Assembly (NCBI GenBank): GCA_937952975.1
Contig: CALFXX010000155.1
Coordinates: 1 to 64,000, forward strand
Direction: 5' to 3'
Length of the DNA stretch: 64,000 nt
Source: an uncultured Alcaligenaceae bacterium
Lineage (GTDB): Bacteria; Pseudomonadota; Gammaproteobacteria; Burkholderiales; Burkholderiaceae_B
Under the pieces are notes generated by a model. It did not search any database and was not told the origin of the DNA. It was given only the letters and a program-made list of their open reading frames with translations. A program made the position numbers and the translations under genes. Positions 52,584-58,787 of this stretch are shown here, piece after piece. Within the stretch, counting starts at the first letter, position 1; each line of letters begins with the position of its first letter.

Positions 52584-53492
52584 TTACATTCTGCTCGCCT
52601 TGCGACGACTGATTTCTTTGAGCAAATGCTGCTTAAACGCCAGGGCGACTGGCGAGAGTTTTTTGCCTACGGGATGAACGATATGCCACGCAGAAGGCAA
52701 GGGAAATCCTTCAACAGTCACTACACTGACCCCATGCTCCTTCGCAAGTCCATGCAGCGCATGACTCGACACTAACCCAAGACCCAGCCCTCCAGCCACC
52801 GACTCTTTTAAGGCCTCGTTGCTACCTAATTCAAGGCGAACGTTTGGCCGAAACTTATTTTTACTAAAGAACTGATCACCGGCCATACGCGTGCCAGAGC
52901 CTTTTTCTCGAAGAATAAAACGACTTTTAGAAAGCTCAGTCAAGGGCACAGTCAGCCGCTTTGTCATGGGATCTGAACTCGGTGCGATCACCACAATAGG
53001 ATTGGTCATAAACACCTCGTCGACTAACTCTAAATCGCTAGGTGGCATCGACATGATGTAGAGGTCATCTAGATTTTCGCGCAGACGCTGCACGACCCCA
53101 TCGCGGTTAATGATTTCTAATGACACATCGATATCTGGATATTTTTTACAAAAACCACCCACCAACCGAGGCATAAAGTATTTTGCGGTGCTAACCACCG
53201 CCACCTTAAGCTTGCCTCGTGACAAGCCTTTGACGGCATCAATATGTTGTTCAAAGCCCTCCCACGTCTGCGCAATCGTTCGAGCGGTTGCCGCCAATTC
53301 TTTGCCTATATCGGTCAAATAGATTTTTTTACTCACAACTTCATACAGTGGCAACCCGACTGCTTCGGTGATCTCTTTGAGTTGCATCGAAGCTGTCGGC
53401 TGAGTCACGTGCATGGCCTTGGCCGCAGCGCTCACGCTGCCTTTCTCTGCCAACGCAAGTACCAACCTCAGCTGTCGGAAGGTAATATTCAT
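52584..53492 (-). CDS. LysR-family transcriptional regulator
   Basis: The 302-residue regulator has an N-terminal winged helix (ITFRQLRLVLALAEKGSVSAAAKAMHVTQPTASMQLKEI, partly cited by FRQLRLVLALAEKGSVSAAA) and a periplasmic-binding-like effector domain. The family resembles CbbR/CysB-like regulators with FILREKGSGTRM. It starts divergently from the SbtA-like gene with 85 bases between, so that gene is a likely target. An AT-rich inverted repeat overlaps its own start codon (53491-53506), which suggests autoregulation. Confidence 0.93.
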   Translation of the reverse strand: MNITFRQLRLVLALAEKGSVSAAAKAMHVTQPTASMQLKEITEAVGLPLYEVVSKKIYLTDIGKELAATARTIAQTWEGFEQHIDAVKGLSRGKLKVAVVSTAKYFMPRLVGGFCKKYPDIDVSLEIINRDGVVQRLRENLDDLYIMSMPPSDLELVDEVFMTNPIVVIAPSSDPMTKRLTVPLTELSKSRFILREKGSGTRMAGDQFFSKNKFRPNVRLELGSNEALKESVAGGLGLGLVSSHALHGLAKEHGVSVVTVEGFPLPSAWHIVHPVGKKLSPVALAFKQHLLKEISRRKASRM

Positions 53493-53531
53493 AGATTTTT
53501 ATCTATATTTAATGACTTAAAAATAGATTTT
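53491..53531. promoter_or_regulatory. Candidate LysR operator between the LysR and SbtA-like genes
   Basis: ATAGATTTTTATCTAT (53491-53506) is a 6-bp inverted repeat around TTTT that covers the first bases of the LysR start codon; a further ATAGATTTT copy is at 53523-53531, 32 bases (about three turns) away. The arrangement fits a LysR recognition plus activation site for the divergent pair. Confidence 0.5.
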
Positions 53532-53577
53532 ACATGATGCATCGGGCCATCTAAGATGAGCCATCTAAAAGGTATGT

Positions 53578-54585
53578 ATGCAAAATCTAATCGATCCCGT
53601 CATTCTCTTTTTTATTGTTGGTGTGCTGGCTGGCGCCGTCAAATCCAATCTTGAAATTCCGCCTGCGATCTCACGATTCTTGGCCCTCTACCTACTCATG
53701 GCACTCGGGCTTAAAGGCGGCTTCGCCCTGTCGCAGTCGGGTCTCACCATTCAGGTCGCCGTTAGTCTGGGCGCAGCCGTTTTACTCGCTATAACGATTC
53801 CCTTGCTGGGTTACTGGTTTCTTAGGCGTTTTGTTTCTGGCTTCGACGCTGCAGCCGTTGCTGCCACGTACGGTTCGGTCAGTGCAGTGACGTTTGTGAC
53901 GGCGGTGCAATACCTCGAAAACCAACATATCGCCTACGGCGGTCACATGGCCGCGGCCATGGCCTTAATGGAATCACCTGCCATCATTCTGGCCATCGTC
54001 TTTGCGAATACCCTGCGTCAAAAAAATACACCATCTCCTATTCATCTGACTCCTGAAGTGAGCGGCTCGCACGTTTCTCCCACCAAACACGGCGTCTCAA
54101 TCGGCAAGGTCTTACACGAATCTTTTACAGATGGTGCCCAGCTGCTGCTGCTTGGAGCAATGGTCATCGGTGTGATCACAGGGGATACCGGACAGGCTGC
54201 GATGAAACCCTTTTCAGGCGACCTATTCAAAGGGATGCTGTCGTTTTTTCTGCTCGATATGGGCTTGATGGCGGCGCGCAATCTACCGCAAGTTCGCGGT
54301 AAGTCATCGGTACTGGTCGCATACGCAATACTGGGGCCAGTCTTACATGCAGGGCTCGCCTTAGGTTTGGCCTACCTCTTAGCGCTACCAGCGGGCGACG
54401 GCGCGTTGCTCATGGTGCTTGCCGCAAGCGCTTCATATATTGCTGTGCCAGCGGTACTCAGGTTCGCGCTGCCTGAGGCAACGCCTTCGCTTTACTTCGG
54501 ACTGAGTTTGGGACTGACGTTTCCGTTGAATATTTTGTTTGGGATCCCTGTTTACGTTAGCTTGGCAAAAGTAGTACTGGGCTAA
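53578..54585 (+). CDS. SbtA-like sodium-dependent bicarbonate transporter family permease
   Basis: The 335-residue permease has about ten helices. The family marks are ISRFLALYLLMALGLKGGFAL, ATYGSVSAVTFVTAVQYLE and LLDMGLMAARNLPQVRG. SbtA proteins are Na+/HCO3- symporters in cyanobacteria; proteobacterial homologues have less certain substrates. Its placement beside a LysR gene is reminiscent of CO2-responsive CmpR/CbbR control, but no RuBisCO or carboxysome genes are here. PEP carboxylase at 33721 is a bicarbonate user in the same genome. Confidence 0.87.
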   Translation: MQNLIDPVILFFIVGVLAGAVKSNLEIPPAISRFLALYLLMALGLKGGFALSQSGLTIQVAVSLGAAVLLAITIPLLGYWFLRRFVSGFDAAAVAATYGSVSAVTFVTAVQYLENQHIAYGGHMAAAMALMESPAIILAIVFANTLRQKNTPSPIHLTPEVSGSHVSPTKHGVSIGKVLHESFTDGAQLLLLGAMVIGVITGDTGQAAMKPFSGDLFKGMLSFFLLDMGLMAARNLPQVRGKSSVLVAYAILGPVLHAGLALGLAYLLALPAGDGALLMVLAASASYIAVPAVLRFALPEATPSLYFGLSLGLTFPLNILFGIPVYVSLAKVVLG

Positions 54586-54588
54586 AGC

Positions 54589-55284
54589 TTAACCACGAGC
54601 GCTTTGGTCGCGGTTGACGGTATGAACGAGCTTAGGTAGCTTTAACACCCAACCAGTTTTAGCAGCAAAAGTGTTTAGATCCTCGAGGCTATCCACATCA
54701 AACACAAAGTGCTCGTTATCGGTCTCGTAAGGTATCACTAACTCAGGATGTTGATCCATAAATTTTCGACAGACCATGTTGCGACCAGATTCAATGATCT
54801 GATCCATGACAGTACCACTCAAGACAATGGGGTTGCCCCGCTGTCCGTTGACAACAGGCATCAGAATTTCACCACTCGAGCGCTTTCTAAAGGCTGTAAT
54901 TAAATTTGTAATATCGTTGGCATTAATCAGAGGCTGATCTGACAAGGCCATAATAATGACGTCAAAATTACTGCCTAAGGCTTCAATGCCCAGCCTGACT
55001 GACGAGGCTTGGCCATCCTCGGGATTAGGATTGCGCACGACCTTTACCGGAAACTGTTCGACAGCGGGTTCGACCAACTCGTAATGGTAGCCCGTGACAA
55101 TAACAACCTCGTCAACACCCGCGCCGCTGAGCGCGATCAGTTGCTGATTGATCAGGGGCACACCCTGCAACTCAAGCAACGATTTCGGCACGCTGCCCAT
55201 GCGACTACCTTGGCCTGCCGCTAACAATATTGCCCCGACGCGCGCGTGCGTACACAGTCGGCCTTGTTTTAAGATGCAACCCAT
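54589..55284 (-). CDS. MobA/MocA-like nucleotidyltransferase
   Basis: The 231 residues have the NTP-transferase front GAILLAAGQGSRMGSVPKSLLELQG, the D-Q-P site in ALSDQPLI and the GQRGNPIVLSG loop. The family includes molybdopterin cytidylyl- and guanylyltransferases that finish the cofactor for xanthine-dehydrogenase-like enzymes. No such enzyme is visible here. The C-terminal FDVDSLEDLNTF also belongs to the family. It converges tightly with the SbtA-like gene (3-base gap). Confidence 0.88.
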   Translation of the reverse strand: MGCILKQGRLCTHARVGAILLAAGQGSRMGSVPKSLLELQGVPLINQQLIALSGAGVDEVVIVTGYHYELVEPAVEQFPVKVVRNPNPEDGQASSVRLGIEALGSNFDVIIMALSDQPLINANDITNLITAFRKRSSGEILMPVVNGQRGNPIVLSGTVMDQIIESGRNMVCRKFMDQHPELVIPYETDNEHFVFDVDSLEDLNTFAAKTGWVLKLPKLVHTVNRDQSARG

Positions 55285-55336
55285 AATGCCTCCAGTAGCT
55301 CACTCATGTATGACGGATGCTGCTTTCGCTTTCACC

Positions 55337-55909
55337 TTAATATAACTTGTCGATACCAACGAGTGTCAACACGCCCATGATCGCGAAAATCGCAGCCGCG
55401 ACTGAGTGAACTAATTTCATTGGAATCTTTGCTGCAAATTTGTTGCCAACGAATACTGCTGGCACATCTGCAATGAGCATCCCTAACGTTGTTCCCGCCA
55501 CGACAACGAGTGGCGCAGCATAATGAGCTGCAAGTGCAATCGTCGCTAATTGCGTCTTGTCTCCCATCTCAGCCAAAAAGAACGTAATGAAGGTGGCGCC
55601 AAATACACCTAAGTGTTTAGCCACCTGAGTTTCTTCTTCCTCAATTTTGTCCGGAATTAACGTCCAGATCGCCATTCCAATAAACGAGGCGCCCAAAATC
55701 CAACGCAGCATCTCAGGATTGATCAACGAAGTAATCCACGCGCCTAGAGCGCCTGCCAATCCATGATTAATGATGGTGGCGACAAGGATGCCAAGAATAA
55801 TTGGGATAGGTTTTTTAAAGCGGGCCGCCAAGATGAAGGCTAGCAACTGGGTTTTATCGCCCATTTCTGCAAGAGCCACAACACCCGTAGAGATAAGAAG
55901 GGAATCCAT
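55337..55909 (-). CDS. TMEM165/GDT1-family manganese exporter
   Basis: The 190-residue, six-helix protein has the doubled family motif E-x-G-D-K-T: ALAEMGDKTQLLAF in helix 1 and FLAEMGDKTQLATI in helix 4. GDT1 proteins (MneA-type) are Mn2+ (and Ca2+) exporters of the inner membrane. The ATG at 55909 is preferred because the longer frame would run into the leader RNA. That leader holds a yybP-ykoY (Mn2+) riboswitch with its own terminator (55931-56092), which supports a manganese role strongly. Confidence 0.95.
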   Translation of the reverse strand: MDSLLISTGVVALAEMGDKTQLLAFILAARFKKPIPIILGILVATIINHGLAGALGAWITSLINPEMLRWILGASFIGMAIWTLIPDKIEEEETQVAKHLGVFGATFITFFLAEMGDKTQLATIALAAHYAAPLVVVAGTTLGMLIADVPAVFVGNKFAAKIPMKLVHSVAAAIFAIMGVLTLVGIDKLY

Positions 55910-55930
55910 AATTAAGTCCTTCAGGCTGTG

Positions 55931-56092
55931 TAACAAAAACAAATGACTACAAACCACCCACAGCCCATGTAAGCGTTTGTAGTCAAAAGTCTTGCCAAGC
56001 GTTAAGAACCGCTTACACCATAAGCCGAAGCTCAAGTATGTTGATATAAGCCTTTACTAAAAAGTAAAGAGGCTACTCCCTGATGACTTGGG
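55931..56092 (-). ncRNA. yybP-ykoY manganese riboswitch with terminator platform
   Basis: Read on the minus strand, the leader carries AGGGAGTAGCC (complement of 56071-56081), a variable helix, ATATCAACATACTTGAGC and a closing GGCAAGACTTT (complement of 55987-55995), which are the conserved parts of the aptamer. AAGTC (56086-56090 region) can pair with GACTT to close P1. The platform follows: GACTACAAAC (55984-55975) pairs with GTTTGTAGTC (55954-55945), then ATTTGTTTTTGTT, a Rho-independent terminator just before the ribosome site. A TGTAAGCG/CGCTTACA complement between the aptamer and terminator loop offers an alternative fold. Mn2+ binding should relieve termination (known for the class). 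Confidence 0.85.
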
Positions 56093-56178
56093 CATTATAG
56101 CAACAGGCTTGCTCTATACCAACCTGTAGCGCGACTACGTATTGACGGCTTCTAAAAAGACCGATATTCTTACCAATA

Positions 56179-56192
56179 ATTGATCGATCAAT
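56179..56192. promoter_or_regulatory. Palindromic operator candidate of VapBC
   Basis: ATTGATCGATCAAT is a perfect 14-bp palindrome ending 12 bases before the vapB start codon, the normal place for VapB-VapC autoregulation. Confidence 0.65.
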
Positions 56193-56204
56193 AAGCGACC
56201 AGAA

Positions 56205-56417
56205 ATGTCTAATACAGCTACGCTCTCAAGCAAGTTCCAAATCTCTATTCCAAAGGCGATCAGAGAAACGATGCACTGGTCTGCTGGGCAAGAGTTTGTG
56301 TTCCTTCCCAAAGGTGACGGTCTACTAGTGATGCCCGTACCCGAACTCAATCAACTTCGAGGGATCGCAAAAGGTGCGAACACTGACAAGTATCGAGACC
56401 GCAAGGATCGCTTCTGA
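56205..56417 (+). CDS. vapB: Antitoxin, AbrB/MazE-like (VapB type)
   Basis: The 70-residue protein starts with the swapped-hairpin DNA-binding fold (SSKFQISIPKAIRETMHWSAGQEFVFLPKGDGLLVMPVP, cited in part: FQISIPKAIR and AGQEFVFLPKGDGLLVM) and has a charged C-terminal tail (DKYRDRKDRF) that would bind the toxin. Its stop codon overlaps the toxin start (TGATG). It should neutralise VapC and repress its own promoter via the palindrome at 56179-56192. Confidence 0.92.
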   Translation: MSNTATLSSKFQISIPKAIRETMHWSAGQEFVFLPKGDGLLVMPVPELNQLRGIAKGANTDKYRDRKDRF

Positions 56418-56803
56418 TGGCATCTAAGCCGCTGTGGGTTGTAGACACCTCTGCGTGGATTGAATGGCTAACTGATAGTCAGCACGCAAAAAAAATCAGC
56501 GCTAAATTTCCTGCAAAAGACTTTTGTGTTGTGCCAACGATCGTACAACTTGAGTTGTCAAAGTGGCTGACTAGAGAGCTCGGCGAAGAGCGAGCGGACT
56601 CTGTGATTGCGTACACGCAAAAATGTATTATTGCGCCGCTTGACACTAGCATCGCATTATCCGCGGCGGAATGTCATCGAAAATTTAAACTAGCAACCGC
56701 TGACGCGATCGTTTATGCCACGGCACTTCATTGCGGGGCCGAATTACTGACTTTTGATGCCCACTTTGCCAAGCTGCCGTCGGTGACTTACCTGGCGAAG
56801 TAA
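56417..56803 (+). CDS. vapC: PIN-domain toxin (VapC type)
   Basis: The 128-residue ribonuclease has the four acidic residues of the PIN domain: Asp10 (VVDTSAW), Glu46 (VQLELSKW), Asp96 (TADAIVYATA) and Asp114 (TFDAHF). VapC toxins cut specific RNAs, often initiator tRNA, when freed from the antitoxin. The pair is intact and stands 120 bases left of the tRNA-Val remnant that borders the integrated element, so it belongs to the flanking chromosome or an earlier insertion. Confidence 0.92.
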   Translation: MASKPLWVVDTSAWIEWLTDSQHAKKISAKFPAKDFCVVPTIVQLELSKWLTRELGEERADSVIAYTQKCIIAPLDTSIALSAAECHRKFKLATADAIVYATALHCGAELLTFDAHFAKLPSVTYLAK

Positions 56804-56922
56804 CAACACTCATCGCAGCGCACTTCAAAGCAGTAGCCTACGCAATTTGTACTATTTGGCTTTGACGAAGTGCACGCATCTCGTTGCAACTTAATGGGGT
56901 AGAGCCCCTTAATTTGATATTT

Positions 56923-56972
56923 TGGTGGGCGGTACAAGTTTCGAACTTGTGACCCCTGCCGTGTGAAGGCAG
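56923..56972 (-). tRNA. Partial tRNA-Val(CAC): 3' half, attachment site of the integrated element
   Basis: Minus strand: anticodon stem CTGCC (56972-56968), loop TTCACAC with anticodon CAC, GGCAG; T arm ACAAG-TTCGAAA-CTTGT (56950-56934); acceptor strand ACCGCCC, discriminator A and encoded CCA (56925-56923). The 5' half is missing: upstream of the anticodon stem the sequence becomes unrelated AT-rich DNA. This is the usual footprint of an element integrated into the 3' end of a tRNA gene, with the duplicated 3' segment at the distal border. The intact gene should lie beyond the right edge of the window on the minus strand. A GGGG/CCCC hairpin (56891-56912) follows as its former terminator. 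Confidence 0.85.
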
Positions 56973-57079
56973 GGTATTAGGACAAATGAGGATATTTACG
57001 GCAGAGGTATTCATATACAAAATGTCCTGAAGTATCCTAAAATATCCCTATTAGTTTAGGATACTTTTAGGATACCACG

Positions 57080-58249
57080 ATGCCAATAAATACTGTTGAC
57101 TCTCGCAGCAAGCTAAAACCTCGCAGGGCGCCCTATTGGCACAAATTATCAACCGGACGCCATCTCGGCTATCGCAAGATGATCGCAGGTGGCGATGGCA
57201 CGTGGTTGGCGCAAGCGTATGACGACGATTCAAAGACGCAACGCCGACATTCTCTCGGGTCGTTTGGCGAATTAGCGCCCAATAAGCGCTTCGACGCGGC
57301 ATCAAACGCTGCCCGTGCTTGGTTTGATCACCTCAGCATGGGTGGCGAAGACAAACCAATCACTGTTCACGCGGCATGCGAAGAGTACGTGAAACATCTG
57401 CGTGCTGAGCGCACTGCAACAGCGGATGACGCCGAGGCTAGGTTCAAACGCTGGGTCTACACAAACAAGATTGCGAAAATCCAATTACAGAAGCTTACTG
57501 AGAGGCATTTAACTGAATGGCGCAAAAGCCTAACTCAAGCGCCCGTAAAAATAGACCCTCATGCGGCAGAGCCCAAACTGCGAACGCGGGCAGCATCCAC
57601 TGTAAATCGTGACATGACAACTTTCCGTGCTGCACTGAATTACGCTAAGCGTAACCGTGCAGTAACCAGTGACATGGCTTGGCGTTACGCACTTACGCCA
57701 ATTAAAAATGCCGATGGTCGGCGCGAGGCTTACCTAGATATTACCGAACGCCGTGCCTTGATTGAAAATGCACCGCAAGACCTCGCGCTTCTGCTGAGCG
57801 GTTTGTCCCTCGTACCCATTCGCCCCGGCGCCCTTGCAACGCTAACCGTAGGCAGCTTTGACTCACGTTCAAGCACCTTAACCGTCGGAAAGGACAAAAC
57901 TGGCAAGGATCGTAAGATCAAGCTACCACCTTCAACCGCTGCATTCTTCAATGAACGAAAAATAGATCGACGGAGCGACGCCCCCCTTTTCGTGAGAGCC
58001 GATGGCGTTGCTTGGAACAAAGATAGCTGGAAAAAACCTTTGAAGGTCGCTGCTAAAGGGGCGAAACTGACGAACTCTGTCACCGCCTATACGTTGCGAC
58101 ACTCTGTCATCACTGACCTAGTTACAGGCGGTCTAGATCTATTGACCGTGGCTCAATTGAGTGGCACTAGCGTCATTATGATCGAGCGGCACTACGGGCA
58201 CCATCGCGCTGATCATGCGGCGGCCGCTCTTGCGACCTTAGCGTTGTAA
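57080..58249 (+). CDS. Tyrosine-recombinase integrase
   Basis: The 389 residues show an N-terminal arm-binding stretch, a SAM-like core-binding domain (about 95-200) and the catalytic domain. The catalytic Arg is in LVPIRPGALATL, the R-H pair in AYTLRHSVITDL, and the Tyr nucleophile in IERHYGHH. The ATG at 57080 has AGGA at 7 bases. It lies 108 bases from the tRNA-Val 3' fragment, so it is the integrase for this att site. It should catalyse integration and, with AlpA-type excisionase help, excision. Confidence 0.92.
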   Translation: MPINTVDSRSKLKPRRAPYWHKLSTGRHLGYRKMIAGGDGTWLAQAYDDDSKTQRRHSLGSFGELAPNKRFDAASNAARAWFDHLSMGGEDKPITVHAACEEYVKHLRAERTATADDAEARFKRWVYTNKIAKIQLQKLTERHLTEWRKSLTQAPVKIDPHAAEPKLRTRAASTVNRDMTTFRAALNYAKRNRAVTSDMAWRYALTPIKNADGRREAYLDITERRALIENAPQDLALLLSGLSLVPIRPGALATLTVGSFDSRSSTLTVGKDKTGKDRKIKLPPSTAAFFNERKIDRRSDAPLFVRADGVAWNKDSWKKPLKVAAKGAKLTNSVTAYTLRHSVITDLVTGGLDLLTVAQLSGTSVIMIERHYGHHRADHAAAALATLAL

Positions 58250-58350
58250 GAGATTTAATTTAATTTTTGAGAATACTTGTGACAAAACTTTTCTTTCAAT
58301 ATAATTCAGGCACAGTCAGGTATTTTGTTGCTTGACTAGAAGTCTGCCTC

Positions 58351-58411
58351 AAGCTTTGCAACAAAGCTTAGCGAATAACTCCGCAGTTGGTTTTAGCTTT
58401 GAACAAAGCTA
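58351..58411. promoter_or_regulatory. Two inverted repeats (AGCTTTG...CAAAGCT) upstream of the AlpA-like gene
   Basis: AAGCTTTG-CAA-CAAAGCTT (58351-58369) and TAGCTTTG-AA-CAAAGCTA (58394-58411) share the half-site AGCTTTG/CAAAGCT, with starts 43 bases apart. They lie in the 247-base gap between integrase and the AlpA-like gene and are candidate operators for AlpA or a repressor. A further ACGTTT/AAACGT repeat sits at about 58448-58467. Confidence 0.6.
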
Positions 58412-58496
58412 TGTAACCCAAATTACCAGAGTGGCGCAAAGACAAACGTTTTCAATTTAAACGTGGTCTTGTGTCGCTCATCTAAAATCAAGAGCA

Positions 58497-58787
58497 ATGC
58501 AAGACCCAAATCCGAGGGTCTTTGTTATGCCTGCTCAAACACCAATACCAACAAGCACAACTGCTGCTAAAAGTAGTAACCAAACCGCTCAAACCCTTCA
58601 TACGGCGCTGCTTCGCCGCAAAGAGGTTGAGCACCGCACCGCTCTAAGCCGATCAAGAATTTATGACTTGATGGGCAAAGGCGAGTTTCCCCTGCCCGTC
58701 CGCCTAGGCACTATGTCTGTGGCTTGGGCATCGAATGAAATCGATGCTTGGATCATTGAGCGACTTCAGAATCGTAGGGTGAAATAA
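58497..58787 (+). CDS. AlpA-family transcriptional regulator / excisionase-like protein
   Basis: The 96-residue product has a flexible, threonine-rich N-terminus and a C-terminal winged helix: LLRRKEVEHRTALSRSRIYDLMGKGEFPLPVRLG, cited in parts, with VAWASNEIDAWI at the end, the standard AlpA/MerR-like DNA-binding pattern. It would regulate integrase or excision. Either the ATG at 58497 or that at 58527 (with GAGGG upstream) may be used. Its stop overlaps the primase start (TAATG). Confidence 0.85.
   Translation: MQDPNPRVFVMPAQTPIPTSTTAAKSSNQTAQTLHTALLRRKEVEHRTALSRSRIYDLMGKGEFPLPVRLGTMSVAWASNEIDAWIIERLQNRRVK

Noticed and set aside
55910..56035. N-terminal extension of the GDT1 exporter frame
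   Set aside because: It would translate the riboswitch leader; the ATG at 55909 starts the first helix as in the family.
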